Positions 44,965 through 54,393 of a stretch of 64,000 nt of DNA are shown here, piece by piece. The notes under the pieces are model-generated. The model did not search any database. It was not told where the DNA came from and saw only the letters and a program-made list of their open reading frames with translations. Both the position numbers and the translations under genes were made by a program. This stretch comes from JAICYJ01 sp963766445 (GTDB lineage: Bacteria; Actinomycetota; Thermoleophilia; Gaiellales; JAICJC01). The stretch lies in contig CAVXZW010000009.1 in NCBI GenBank assembly GCA_963766445.1, forward strand, positions 25,368-89,367, given 5' to 3'. Within the stretch, counting starts at the first letter, position 1, and every line of letters begins with the position of its first letter.

Positions 44965-46313
44965 ACTGGTCGGGCCGGCGCCTCCACATGCTCGGCATCG
45001 GCGGCGCCGGCATGTCGGCGCTGGCCACGGTCGCCTATGCCTGGGGCGCGGACGTGAGCGGCTGCGACCGGGCCGCATCGCCGTACTCCGACCGTCTGGA
45101 CAAGGTTCGGCGTCCCGGTCTCGCTCGAGCACGACCCCGCTCACCTCGAGCAGGGGATGGAGCTGGTCGTGTCGTCGGCGATCTCGGCCGCCGAGCCGGA
45201 GCTGTTGGCCGCCCGCGACCTGGCGCTGCCGCGGCTGCACCGCGCCCAGCTGCTGGCCGAGATGGTGGCATCGCGGCGATCCGTGTGCGTTTCCGGCGCC
45301 CATGGAAAGACCACGACGTCGGCCATGATCGCCTACGCGGCGCAACGGCTGGGGCTGGATCCCACGTACCTGATCGGCGGCGAGGTACCGCAGCTGGGGG
45401 GGAATGCGGGGCCGGGCGGTCGGCACCATCCTGGTGGCCGAGGCCGACGAGTCGGACGGCTCGCTGTCGCTGCTGCGGCCGCGCGTGGCGGTCGTCCTCA
45501 ACATGGAGCTCGACCACCACACGCGATTCGCCGGCATGAGCGAGCTCGAGCGCCTGTTCTCAGATTGGACAATGGAGCTGCCGGCCTCGGGCGCGCTGAT
45601 CCAGCATGAGTCGTTGTCGCTGCCCACCGAGGCAACGGCACAGCGGTTTGGCTACGGTGACGTCGAGTGGCAGGTCAGCGCGGTCGAGCAGGCCGCCGGC
45701 AGCACCGGGTTCTGGCTGCGCACGCCAGAGGGCACGCCGCTGCACGTGACGCTGGCGCTGCCCGGCGCCCACAACGCGCTCAACGCTGCCGCGGCGATCG
45801 CCGGCCTGCACGCGCTGGCCGGCGTCGACGTGGCCGAAGCAGCGGCCGCCCTGGCCGAGTTCACCGGTGCGGGCCGCCGCTTCGAGCTGCGCGGCGAGCG
45901 TGACGGCATCTGGATCGTCGACGACTACGCGCACCACCCGACCGAGGTGGCGGCCACGATCGAGGCGGCACGCACCTGGGCGCCCGGCCGCGTGGTGGTC
46001 TGTTTCCAGCCACACCTGTTCTCGCGCACCGAGGCGCTGGCGTTCCACTTCGGCGCGCGCGCTGGCGGCCGCCGACGAAGTGGTGGTGACCGAGATCTAC
46101 CCGGCCCGAGAGGATCCGCTGGAGGGCGTCACCGCCAAGCTGGTGGTGGACGCGGTCAGCGAGGCGCGGCCGGGTATGCCGCTCGCCTACGAGCCCACCC
46201 TGGACGCCGGCGCGCGCTACCTGCGCAGCCGCATCCGCCGCGGCGACATGGTGGTGACGATGGGCGCAGGCGATGTGCGGCGGGTGGGGGACATGCTGCT
46301 GGAGCAGGTGTGA
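44961..46313 (+). CDS. murC: UDP-MurNAc-L-alanine ligase MurC (three frame breaks)
   Basis: MurC adds the first stem residue to UDP-MurNAc. Repaired length is about 450 residues. The start reads LHMLGIGGAGMSALATVA, the ATP loop VSGAHGKTTTSAMIAY lies near residue 110, and the AEADESDGSLSLL, ELDHHTRF, DDYAHHPTEVAATIEAAR and FQPHLFSRTEAL motifs follow. Extra bases lie near 45103, 45415 and 46055, two of them in G or GC runs. The GTG overlaps murG and the 3' end overlaps murB. Confidence 0.9.
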
Positions 46314-47203
46314 CGGAGGCGCCGCCGTTCGTCGAGCGCGACGTCCCGATCGCGCGGCTGACGACGGTTGGCACGGGCGGGCCGGCCGCCTACTTCGCGC
46401 GGCCGGAGACGACCGGGCAGCTGCGCGACCTGCTGCGCTGGCGGCTGGCGGAAGGCGTCGAGATGGCGGTGATCGGCCTGGGCTCGAACCTGCTGGCGGC
46501 CGACTCCGGCTTCGACGGGCTGGTCGTGAGGCTGGCCGGCGAGTTGGCCGCGATCGAGCGCGACGGCGATGCCATCAGCTGCGGCGGCGGCGCTTCGCTG
46601 GCCGCGGTGGTGAAACGTGCGACGGAGTGGGGGCTGTCGGGCGTCGAGTTCGGCTGCGCGATCCCGGGGACGGTCGGTGGCGCCGTGCGCATGAACGCGG
46701 GCGCCTACGGAGGCGAGATGCGCGACGTGCTGGCCGAGGCGCTGGTGCTGGCAGGCGACGGCGAGCGCAGCGGCGGTGCCGACGACCTGGCGATGCGCTA
46801 CCGGGGGTCGAACGTGACGGCCGGTGAGGTGGTGGCGGCCGCGCGGCTGTCGCTGACGGCAGGGGACAGCGCCGCGATCGCGGCCACGGTGCGCGACATG
46901 CAGCGGCGGCGCAAGCAGGCGCAGCCCTCGGGCGTGCGCACGTTCGGAAGCGTCTGGAAGAACCCGTCCGACCAGCTGGGGGCCGGGCAGCTGCTGGAGC
47001 GCTGCGGCCTCAAGGGCTACCGGGTGGGAGGCGCCCGCATCTCGCCCGTGCACGCGAACTTCATCGAGAACGTGGACGGCCAGGCGACCTCGGCCGACGT
47101 GATCGCGTTGATGGCCGAGGCGCGGCGCCGGGCTCGCACTGAAAGCGTCGAGCTGGAGCACGAGGTGCAGATGCTGGGGCCGATCGCCCTGCCCGAGGCC
47201 TGA
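46310..47203 (+). CDS. murB: UDP-N-acetylenolpyruvoylglucosamine reductase MurB
   Basis: This intact FAD enzyme of 297 residues reduces UDP-GlcNAc-enolpyruvate to UDP-MurNAc. The FAD site reads VGTGGPAAYFARPE and VIGLGSNLLAADSGFDGLVV; GCAIPGTVGGAVRMNAGAYG is the central motif. The catalytic serine lies in FGSVWKNPSDQLGAGQLLER and the glutamate region follows. The shorter form without the type I loop fits Gram-positive MurB. The GTG overlaps murC. Confidence 0.92.
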   Translation: MTEAPPFVERDVPIARLTTVGTGGPAAYFARPETTGQLRDLLRWRLAEGVEMAVIGLGSNLLAADSGFDGLVVRLAGELAAIERDGDAISCGGGASLAAVVKRATEWGLSGVEFGCAIPGTVGGAVRMNAGAYGGEMRDVLAEALVLAGDGERSGGADDLAMRYRGSNVTAGEVVAAARLSLTAGDSAAIAATVRDMQRRRKQAQPSGVRTFGSVWKNPSDQLGAGQLLERCGLKGYRVGGARISPVHANFIENVDGQATSADVIALMAEARRRARTESVELEHEVQMLGPIALPEA

Positions 47204-47533
47204 TCAGGGCACGCGGATGTCGCGAGTCGCGCTCGCGCTGCGGCGCTCCTGCTCGGTCAGCTCGGCGGTCTTCACCGGGGTCACGACCGACCAGTGATGG
47301 CCGACCGGGCACCGCTGGAGTCGCCACCAGCCGAACCGCACCGACTTCAGCGAGCCGCCGGGGATCCAGATCGTGGTGAAGAGGTGGCCCCGCCTGCAGC
47401 GCACGACCACGTTCCCGCCCAGCCGGCCGGATCGGATCCGAAGCGCAACCGCCTCCAGCAGGACGACGCTTCCGGCGAAGATCGCCTTCCGCCGAAACCG
47501 GCCGCGACGCTTGCCGTCGTGACGCCTGCCCAT
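47204..47533 (-). CDS. Small basic protein of unknown function inserted in the dcw cluster
   Basis: This 109-residue protein runs against the surrounding division genes. It is highly basic at the N-terminus (GRRHDGKRRGRFRRK), then has one hydrophobic stretch (IFAGSVVLLEAVAL). A CxRGHLFTTIWIPGGSLKSVR block with CPVGHHW follows, possibly a one-metal or membrane-edge fold. The end is rich in charged residues. A TACGAT -10 box lies 7 nt before the ATG. No family recognised. Confidence 0.5.
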   Translation of the reverse strand: MGRRHDGKRRGRFRRKAIFAGSVVLLEAVALRIRSGRLGGNVVVRCRRGHLFTTIWIPGGSLKSVRFGWWRLQRCPVGHHWSVVTPVKTAELTEQERRSASATRDIRVP

Positions 47534-47540
47534 GGCGCAG

Positions 47541-47546
47541 ATCGTA
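47541..47546 (-). promoter_or_regulatory. -10 box TACGAT, leaderless small basic gene
   Basis: On the minus strand TACGAT ends 7 nt before the ATG at 47533. Confidence 0.45.
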
Positions 47547-47562
47547 CCCCCGCGGTGAGCGC

Positions 47563-47568
47563 TACCAT
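47563..47568 (+). promoter_or_regulatory. -10 box TACCAT, leaderless small membrane gene upstream of ftsQ
   Basis: TACCAT ends 6 nt before the ATG at 47575. This implies that ftsQ and its small upstream partner have their own promoter, after the break caused by the minus-strand gene. Confidence 0.45.
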
Positions 47569-47574
47569 GGGCAC

Positions 47575-47834
47575 ATGAATCCGGTTGCCGCACTCACACG
47601 AAAAGGCGCGACGCCGGGGCAGGCCGCGACCGTCGTCTGCGGACTGCCGTTGCTGATCGTGGCGACGCTCGCGCTGCTGCTCCTCGACCGGCAGTCCGGA
47701 GAGGCGGCACTGGTGGTGATCGCGGTCAGCGCTCCGCGCGCGCTGCTGTGCCTGGCGGCGCGCTGGGGAGAGCCCGGCGAGGGCCCGGTGATCCGGAGCT
47801 GCCCGAGTGGCGCGCCGTCCACTTCAACCGCTGA
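47575..47834 (+). CDS. Small membrane protein upstream of ftsQ (frame break inferred)
   Basis: The frame begins MNPVAALTRKGATPGQ and has two hydrophobic stretches (TVVCGLPLLIVATLALLLL and AALVVIAVSAPRALLCLAA). As assembled it continues into ftsQ. Adding one base near 47789 gives DPELPEWRAVHFNR and a TGA at 47832, a natural-looking end. About 87 residues. No family recognised. It could otherwise be a long N-terminal extension of FtsQ. Confidence 0.4.
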
Positions 47835-47877
47835 TCCGGGACTCGCCGGCAGGTTTCCCTCCGCCGCCGCCGAAAAG

Positions 47878-48696
47878 ATGGCCGTGCAGCTCGTCTCGGG
47901 CATAGATGATGCACTCCTGATTCGCCGGCGCGAACTCGTCCGCGCACAGGGGCGACGCAGGCTGACCGTGCTGCTCGCGGTGCTGGGCACGCTGGTCGCC
48001 CTGGCCGGGTACAAGCTGATCGCGATGTCCTCCGCCTTCGCCGTCGACAGCGTTCGCGTGACCGGCGCGCCGCCGGCGCTCGAGCGCAAGATCCACGCGG
48101 CCGTCGAGCGGGAGGCGCACGGCCGCAATCTGCTGTCGGTCGACCGCGGCGCCATCGCCGGATCGCTCAGCGACATGCCCTACATCCGCTCGGTGTCGGT
48201 TGATCGAGCGTTCCCGCACACCCTGGCCGTGACTGTCCGCGTCGAGCACCCGTCGATGGTCGTCACCGTCGGCAAGTCGGACTATCTGGTCTCTCCCGAC
48301 GGCCGCGTGCTGGAGATGCGCTCGAAGGCGCCGGCCGGCCTGCCCGCGGTGTCCCTGCCCGCCGGCACCACGCTGCTCGTGGGCAGCACCACCGGCGACG
48401 CCAACGTCCGCGCGGCGCTGTCGGTGCTGTCCCACACCCCCGCCGGATTCCGGGGCCGCGTCGGTCGCATCACGAAGCTCACGGCCGACTCGGGGACGGT
48501 GTCCGCGCTGGTCGGCACCCACATCAACCTGCGCCTGGGGACGCCCGACGACCTGGCCCTGAAGCTGGCCGTGGTGCAGCGCGTGATGCGCCGGATCACC
48601 GGCCAGCAGCGACACGACCTGTCCTACATCGATGTGTCCGCGCCGGGCCGCCCCGCCTACGGCTTGCGATCTACCTTACCCTCAAGTTTAGGGTGA
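47878..48696 (+). CDS. ftsQ: Cell division protein FtsQ/DivIB
   Basis: This bitopic divisome protein has 272 residues from the ATG at 47878. The cytoplasmic tail ends RRRELVRAQGRRRL and a single helix (LTVLLAVLGTLVALAGYKLI) follows. The POTRA domain begins SSAFAVDSVRVTGAPPALE with HGRNLLSVDRGAIAGSLSDMPYIRSVSVDRAFPHTL split over the next 60 residues. The remaining beta domain ends near VMRRITGQ. FtsQ joins FtsL and FtsB. The longer upstream frame is treated as a separate gene. Confidence 0.85.
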   Translation: MAVQLVSGIDDALLIRRRELVRAQGRRRLTVLLAVLGTLVALAGYKLIAMSSAFAVDSVRVTGAPPALERKIHAAVEREAHGRNLLSVDRGAIAGSLSDMPYIRSVSVDRAFPHTLAVTVRVEHPSMVVTVGKSDYLVSPDGRVLEMRSKAPAGLPAVSLPAGTTLLVGSTTGDANVRAALSVLSHTPAGFRGRVGRITKLTADSGTVSALVGTHINLRLGTPDDLALKLAVVQRVMRRITGQQRHDLSYIDVSAPGRPAYGLRSTLPSSLG

Positions 48697-48719
48697 GATT
48701 TCACTCCATCAGGTTCGGC

Positions 48720-48748
48720 TTGACACCGAGGGTTGGGCGAGGTACCCT
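48720..48748 (+). promoter_or_regulatory. ftsZ promoter TTGACA-N17-TACCCT
   Basis: A perfect -35 box TTGACA (48720-48725) and a -10 box TACCCT (48743-48748) with a 17-bp spacer lie about 130 nt before ftsZ. It is one of two promoters here with a consensus -35 box. Confidence 0.65.
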
Positions 48749-48864
48749 GGCGATCGTGCCCCCTGTAGGCCGAGTGGATTTCGGCTCGCCAGGCGGGCTC
48801 AACGTCTTTTTGGGAGCACTCTCAGGCTGACCGTGAGATGTAGTCCGGCAGCAGGGGCCGCGAC

Positions 48865-48870
48865 GGAGGT
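48865..48870 (+). promoter_or_regulatory. Strong ribosome-binding site of ftsZ (GGAGGT)
   Basis: GGAGGT lies 9 nt before the ATG at 48880. With the 130-nt leader it contrasts with the many leaderless genes around. Confidence 0.7.
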
Positions 48871-48879
48871 AAGGCAATC

Positions 48880-49960
48880 ATGAGGGATCAGAGCGGGAAC
48901 TACCTAGCCGTTATCAAGGTCGTGGGCGTTGGCGGTGGTGGCACCAATGCCGTCAACCGCATGGTCGACGCCGGCCTCCGCGGCGTCGAGTTCATCGCGG
49001 TCAACACCGACGCGCAGGCGCTGCTCATGTGCGATGCCGACGTCAAGATCCACATCGGCTCGAAGATCACGCGCGGCCTCGGTGCCGGCGCCGACCCATC
49101 GATCGGCCGCGAGGCCGCGATGGAGAGCCGCGACGAGCTGAAGGAGGCGCTGAAGGGCGCCGACATGGTGTTCGTGACGGCCGGCAAGGGCGGCGGCACC
49201 GGCACCGGCGCGGCTCCCATCATCGCCGAGATCGCTCGCGAGCTGGGCGCCCTCGACGGTGGGTGTGGTGACGCGGCCGTTCACGTTCGAGGGCCAGAAG
49301 CGCGGCGACCAGGCCGAGCAGGGCATCCGCGCGCTGCGCGAGAAGGTCGACACGCTGATCATCATCCCCAACGACCGTCTGCTGCAGGTGGTGGAGAAGC
49401 GCACGTCGATCGTCGACGCCTTCCGCATCGCCGACGACGTGCTGCGGCAGGGCGTGCAGGGCATCACCGACCTGATCACGGTGCCCGGCCTGATCAACCT
49501 CGACTTCGCCGACGTGCGCACGATCATGCGCGAGGCCGGGTCGGCGCTGATGGGCATCGGTCTGGCCAGCGGCGAGAACCGCGCCGGCGAGGCCGCTCGC
49601 GCGGCCATCTCGTCACCGCTGCTCGAGGCCTCGGTCGAGGGTGCCACCGGCATCCTGCTGAACATCACCGGCGGCGCCGACCTGGGGCTGTTCGAGGTGA
49701 ACGAGGCGGCCGAGATCATCGGCAGCGCCTCCGACGCCGACGCGAACATCATCTTCGGCGCCGTGATCGACGAGGCGATGGGCGACCAGGTGCGGGTGAC
49801 CGTGATCGCGACCGGCTTCGACCGCGGCTCGCGGGCGCGGCCGGCGGCCGCATTTGCGACCGGCACCAGCGACCGTTCCAAGCTCGAGGAGACCGACGCG
49901 GGCGACTTCGAGGTGCCGCGCGAGGCGCTCGAGATCCCCAGCTTCCTGCGCGACCAGTAG
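48880..49960 (+). CDS. ftsZ: Cell division GTPase FtsZ (one frame break)
   Basis: This tubulin homologue forms the Z ring. Repaired length is about 359 residues. The N-terminus is VIKVVGVGGGGTNAVNRMV, the GTP signature is TAGKGGGTGTGAAP near residue 103, and the synergy-loop region reads NLDFADVRTIMREAGSALMG. The C-terminal conserved peptide is REALEIPSFLRDQ. An extra G near 49255 (GCCCTC-G-ACGG) breaks the frame; repair gives ELGALTVGVVTRPF. The variable linker is short. No FtsA or SepF gene is in the window. Confidence 0.93.
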
Positions 49961-49984
49961 CGGTCCCGCGAGAGGGCGGCAACC

Positions 49985-50004
49985 CCGGCGGCCGGAGCCG
50001 CCGG
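49985..50004. terminator. Hairpin CCGGCGGC-CGGA-GCCGCCGG after ftsZ
   Basis: A perfect 8-bp stem with the same CGGA tetraloop as the hairpin at 31273-31298. It lies 25 nt after the ftsZ stop and before the gcv promoter. Confidence 0.55.
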
Positions 50005-50128
50005 AGCGCCTGCGTCGAGGTCAACCGGGAGGCACGAGCCGCCTGGTCGCGCATCGATCGTAGCCTGCTCGCGGTCGTCCCGAAACCCGAGTGTGGCCGG
50101 CATCGCCCGCGGCGGCTGCCGGTCAGGG

Positions 50129-50134
50129 TAGACT
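50129..50134 (+). promoter_or_regulatory. -10 box TAGACT, leaderless gcv operon
   Basis: TAGACT ends 11 nt before the ATG of gcvT. The 185-bp gap after ftsZ shows no glycine riboswitch features. Confidence 0.5.
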
Positions 50135-50145
50135 GCCTGCCCGCA

Positions 50146-51213
50146 ATGCCTGAGGAGACCGCGCTGCGCCGGACGCCGCTGTTTGACCGCCATGTCGAGG
50201 CGGGTGCGCGGATCGTTCCGTTTGCCGGCTGGGAGATGCCGGTGCAGTACGAGGGCATCATCCCGGAGCACCTGGCGGTGCGCACCGCCGCCGGCGTGTT
50301 CGACGTGTCGCACATGGGCCAGCTGGAGCTGCGCGGAGCCGGTGCGCTGGCCTTTGGCCAGCGGATGCTGTCCAACGACATCGACCGGATCGGCGCCGGT
50401 CATGCGCAGTACACGCTGCTGCTGGACGAGCGCGGCTGCCCGATCGACGACCTGATCGCCTACCGGTTCGCCGACGACCACCTGCTGCTGGTGGTGAACG
50501 CCTCCCGCGTCGACGACGACCGCGACTGGCTGGAGCGGCATCTCGGCGAGGGCGTGACGCTGGATGACCGCTCCTCGCAGACGGCGATGCTGGCCCTGCA
50601 GGGACCGACCGCGCTGGGACTGATCGAGCTGCCGCAACTGGTGCCGTTCGGCTTCGCCGAGGCGCAGGTCTGCGGGGTGCCCGCCCTCGTTGCCCGCACG
50701 GGATACACGGGTGAGCCCGGCGTCGAGCTGATGTGCGCGATGGAGCGGGCGGGTGAGCTGTGGGACGCGATCATTGCGGCCGGCGCCGTGCCGTGCGGGC
50801 TGGGCGCCCGCGACACCCTGCGGCTCGAGGTCTGCTATCCGCTGTACGGTAACGACCTGTCGCTGGAGCGCACCGCGCTCGAGTCGGGCCTGGGCTGGGT
50901 GTGCGCGCTCGACGGCAAGGACTTCATGGGCGCCGATGCCCTGCGCGAACAGAAGCAGTCGGGCGTGCCGGAGAAGCTGGTGGCCTTCACCATGAGCGAG
51001 CGCGGCATCCCCCGCCAGGGAATGCCGATCCTGCCCGAGGGTGTTGTCACCAGCGGCACCATGTCGCCGTCGCTGAGCATCGGCATCGGCATGGGCTACG
51101 TGCCGTCCGGCGCCGGCGACCCCGGCACACCGATCGAGATCGACGTCCGCGGCCGCACACTGGCCGCGGCGATATCCCGCAAACCGCTGTACGTCAAGGA
51201 GACGAGCACATGA
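50146..51213 (+). CDS. gcvT: Aminomethyltransferase, glycine cleavage T protein
   Basis: This intact 355-residue enzyme transfers the methylene carbon of glycine to tetrahydrofolate and releases ammonia. FDRHVEAGARIVPFAGWEMP, VFDVSHMGQLELRG, LALQGPTALGLIE and GYTGEPGVELMC are visible, with the folate-site region GLGARDTLRLEVCYPLYGND. The C-terminal barrel follows. The ATG overlap with gcvH makes this the first of four coupled genes. Confidence 0.93.
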   Translation: MPEETALRRTPLFDRHVEAGARIVPFAGWEMPVQYEGIIPEHLAVRTAAGVFDVSHMGQLELRGAGALAFGQRMLSNDIDRIGAGHAQYTLLLDERGCPIDDLIAYRFADDHLLLVVNASRVDDDRDWLERHLGEGVTLDDRSSQTAMLALQGPTALGLIELPQLVPFGFAEAQVCGVPALVARTGYTGEPGVELMCAMERAGELWDAIIAAGAVPCGLGARDTLRLEVCYPLYGNDLSLERTALESGLGWVCALDGKDFMGADALREQKQSGVPEKLVAFTMSERGIPRQGMPILPEGVVTSGTMSPSLSIGIGMGYVPSGAGDPGTPIEIDVRGRTLAAAISRKPLYVKETST

Positions 51214-51602
51214 GCGAGGCCAGCTACCCCGACGGTCTCTACTACAACGAGGAACACGACTGGGCGCGGGTGGAGGGTGACGTTGCTACCTTCGGCATCA
51301 CCTGGTACGCGCAGGACAGCCTGGGCGAGGTCGTGTACTTCGCGCCGTCGGAGATCGGTTCCACCATCGAGCGCGGCGGCGAGTACGGGGAGCTGGAGTC
51401 GACCAAGGCCGTGTCACAGCTGATCGCGCCATTGTCGGGTGAGGTGACCGAGACCAACGACGCGCTCGACGGCAGCGAGAACACCGTCAATGACGACCCC
51501 TACGGCGAGGGCTGGCTGGTGAAGGTGCGGATATCGGATCCCTCCGAGCTCGACTCGCTGATGGACGCCGCCGGCTACTCGAGCTACGTCGGCTCCCTAT
51601 GA
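51210..51602 (+). CDS. gcvH: Glycine cleavage H protein
   Basis: This intact lipoyl carrier of 130 residues shuttles aminomethyl groups among P, T and L proteins. LYYNEEHDWARVEGDVATFG opens it, and the lipoylated lysine lies in GELESTKAVSQL near residue 64. The closing motif is NDDPYGEGWLVKVRISDPSE. ATGA overlaps couple it on both sides. Confidence 0.93.
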   Translation: MSEASYPDGLYYNEEHDWARVEGDVATFGITWYAQDSLGEVVYFAPSEIGSTIERGGEYGELESTKAVSQLIAPLSGEVTETNDALDGSENTVNDDPYGEGWLVKVRISDPSELDSLMDAAGYSSYVGSL

Positions 51603-52940
51603 GCTTCACGTCGCTGACCGATGCCGACCGCGCGGCCATGCTGGCCGCCATCGGCATCGACTCGATCGACGAGCTGTTCGCCGAGATCCCCGAGGCGGTG
51701 CGCCTGGGCCGGCCCCTGGACATCGGGCCGGCGCTGTCGGAGGCCGAGCTTTCCGCGCACATGGCCGAGCTGGCCGCGCGCAACGTCGACGTCGGGCCGC
51801 GAGCTGTCCTTCCTCGGGGCCGGCATGTACGACCACTACGTCCCGGCCGTGGTCGACATGATGATGCAGCGCGGCGAGTTTCTGACCGCCTACACGCCCT
51901 ACCAGCCGGAGATGAGCCAGGGCGTGCTGCAGGCGATCTTCGAGTACCAGACGGCGATCTGCGAGCTGACCGGCATGGACGTCTCGAACGCCTCCGGCTA
52001 TGACGGGACGACGGTCGCGGCCGACGCCTGCTACGTCGCCAAGCTGGCCACCGGCCGCACCAGGGTGGTCGTCGCCGAGACGCTGAACCCGCAGGCGCGC
52101 CAGGTGGTGCGCACGTTCGCGCCGGGCTTCGGCATGGAGGTCGTCGAGGTGCCGCACACCGACGGCGCCACCGACCCCGACCAGCTGGCCGCCGCCGCCG
52201 ACGGCGCCGCCCTCGTCATCTTCCAGCAGCCCAACTTCCTGGGAGTGCTCGAGGACGCGCCGGCGCTGGCGGCCGCGGCCGCCGCCGGCGGGGCGCTGCC
52301 GGTCGCGCACGTCGACCCGATGTCGCTGGGCGTGCTGGAGGCACCGGGCCGGTACGGGTGCGCGCTGGCGATCGGCGAGGGACAGCCGGCCGGCAACTAC
52401 CTGTCGTACGGCGGACCCCAGTACGGCTTCCTGGCCGCCCGGCAGGACTACGCCCGGCAGCTGCCCGGCCGCATCGTGGGCGAGACGGTCGACCTCGAGA
52501 ACCGCCGCGGCTTCGTGCTGACTCTGCAGACCCGCGAGCAACACATCCGCCGCGAGAAGGCCACGTCGAACATCACCTCGAACCAGACGCTGCTGGCGCT
52601 GGGCGGCCTGGTGTACCTGTCGTGGCTCGGCCCGACCGGGCTGCGCGAGGTGGGCGAATGTTCACACGCGCTGGCGGCGCACGCCAGGCGGCGGCTGGGC
52701 CTGCCGCCGGCCTTCGACCGGCCCACCCTGCGCGAGTTCGTCGTGCGCACCGGACGCCCGGCCCGGGAGGTGATCGCCGAGTGCAAGCGACGCGGCGTGC
52801 ACCCCGGGTACGCGATCGGGAGGGACTACGCCGGCCTGGACGACGCGCTGATGATGGCCTTCACGGAGCGGCGCACGCCTGACGAGATCGAGCGGCTGGC
52901 CGAGGCGCTGGCGGCGGTGGGCGTGGAGGTGGCGGCATGA
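51599..52940 (+). CDS. gcvPA: Glycine dehydrogenase (decarboxylating) subunit 1 (one frame break)
   Basis: This is the N-terminal half of the split P protein, about 446 residues after removing one C near 51804 (GGGC-C-GCGAG). Repair gives VGRELSFLGAGMYDHYVPAVV. QGVLQAIFEYQTAICELTGM, ASGYDGTTVAADA, IFQQPNFLGVLED and T-S-N-containing EKATSNITSNQTLLAL are visible. It pairs with GcvPB to decarboxylate glycine using PLP. Both ends overlap neighbours by 4 bp. Confidence 0.92.
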
Positions 52941-54379
52941 AGCTGATCTACGAACGGTCGCAGGCCGGCCGGCGCGCCTCGTCGGTGCCCGACCCGGGCC
53001 TGGAGCCGGGCACGGCCATCCCCGAGCACTTGCAGCGGTCTCAGCCGCCGCGGCTGCCGGAGCTGGCCGAGCCGGAGCTGGTGCGGCACTTCACCGAGCT
53101 CAGCACCCGCAACTTCGGCATCGACACCGGCTTCTACCCGCTCGGCTCCTGCACGATGAAGTACAACCCGCGCGTCAACGAGCGGCTGGTCGGCCTGCCC
53201 GGGTTCCGCGACCTGCACCCCTATCAGGACGACGAGGATGCGCAGGGGGCGCTGGAGCTGATGTGGCGGCTGCAGGAGATCCTGGCGGAGGTGGTCGGGC
53301 TGCGGGCCGTGACGCTGCAGCCGGCCGCCGGATCGCAGGGCGAGCTGACCGGGCTGACGCTGATCAGCGCGTACTTCAAGGACCGCGGCGAGCACGAGCA
53401 GCGCCGCGAGATCGTCATCCCCGACACCGCCCACGGCACCAATCCGGCCAGCGTCACCATGGCCGGCTACACGGTGCGCAAGGTGAACGTTGACGAGCGC
53501 GGCAACATCGACGTCGACGACCTGCGCGAGAAGGTGGGGCCGCAGACGGCCGGCCTGATGCTGACCAACCCTTCGACGCTGGGGCTGTTCGAGGAGCGGA
53601 TCGAGGAGGTGGCGGCGATCTTCCACGACGCCGGTGCCCTGCTCTACTACGACGGCGCCAACCTGAACGCGGTCTGCGGCATCTCGCGCCCGGGAGACAT
53701 GGGCTTCGACGTGCTGCACTTCAACCTGCACAAGACCTTCTCCCAACCGCACGGCGGCGGCGGCCCCGGCGCCGGGTCGGTGGCGGTGCGCGAGATCCTC
53801 GAGCCGTACCTGCCGACGCCGGTGGTGGTGCGCGACGGCGACGGGTTCCGGCTCGACCACGACCGGCCCAAGTCGATCGGCCGCGTGCGCGGGTTCGGCG
53901 GGCCGTTCGGCGTGTTCGTGCGCGCCTACGCCTTCATCCGCTCCTGGGGGCCGGGGCTGCGGGACATGTCCGAGATCGCGGTGCTAAACGCGAACTACAT
54001 GCTGGCGCTGCTGAAGGACGACTACGAGCTGCCCTACGACCGCCACTGCATGCACGAGTTCGTGCTGTCGGCACGCGGCCTCAAGCGCGAGTACGGCGCG
54101 ACCGCGCTGGACGTCGCCAAGCGGCTGATGGACTACGGGTTCCACCCGCCCACCGTCTACTTCCCGCTGGTCGTGCCGGAGGCGCTGATGATCGAGCCCA
54201 CCGAGACCGAAGCCAAGGAGACGCTGGATGCGTTCTGCCAGGCGATGCTGGCGATCGTCGGCGAGGCCGCGAGCGACCCCGACCTGCTCAAGTCGGCGCC
54301 GCACACGCGGCCCGTGGCGCGGCTGGACGAGGCCGGTGCGGCCAAGCGGATGGTCGTCCGGCACCGCTTCGACGACTGA
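52937..54379 (+). CDS. gcvPB: Glycine dehydrogenase (decarboxylating) subunit 2
   Basis: This is the intact C-terminal half of the P protein, 480 residues. It carries the PLP lysine in LHFNLHKTFSQPHGGGGPG near residue 260. DTGFYPLGSCTMKYNP, LQPAAGSQGELTGL, DTAHGTNPASVTMAGY and DGANLNAVCGI are also present. It completes a T-H-PA-PB operon; the L protein is elsewhere. Confidence 0.94.
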   Translation: MKLIYERSQAGRRASSVPDPGLEPGTAIPEHLQRSQPPRLPELAEPELVRHFTELSTRNFGIDTGFYPLGSCTMKYNPRVNERLVGLPGFRDLHPYQDDEDAQGALELMWRLQEILAEVVGLRAVTLQPAAGSQGELTGLTLISAYFKDRGEHEQRREIVIPDTAHGTNPASVTMAGYTVRKVNVDERGNIDVDDLREKVGPQTAGLMLTNPSTLGLFEERIEEVAAIFHDAGALLYYDGANLNAVCGISRPGDMGFDVLHFNLHKTFSQPHGGGGPGAGSVAVREILEPYLPTPVVVRDGDGFRLDHDRPKSIGRVRGFGGPFGVFVRAYAFIRSWGPGLRDMSEIAVLNANYMLALLKDDYELPYDRHCMHEFVLSARGLKREYGATALDVAKRLMDYGFHPPTVYFPLVVPEALMIEPTETEAKETLDAFCQAMLAIVGEAASDPDLLKSAPHTRPVARLDEAGAAKRMVVRHRFDD

Positions 54380-54393
54380 TTTGAGCCGCAGCC

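Noticed and set aside
49961..50145. Glycine riboswitch before gcvT
   Set aside because: The conserved glycine aptamer blocks are absent and the likely transcript starts next to the gcvT start codon.
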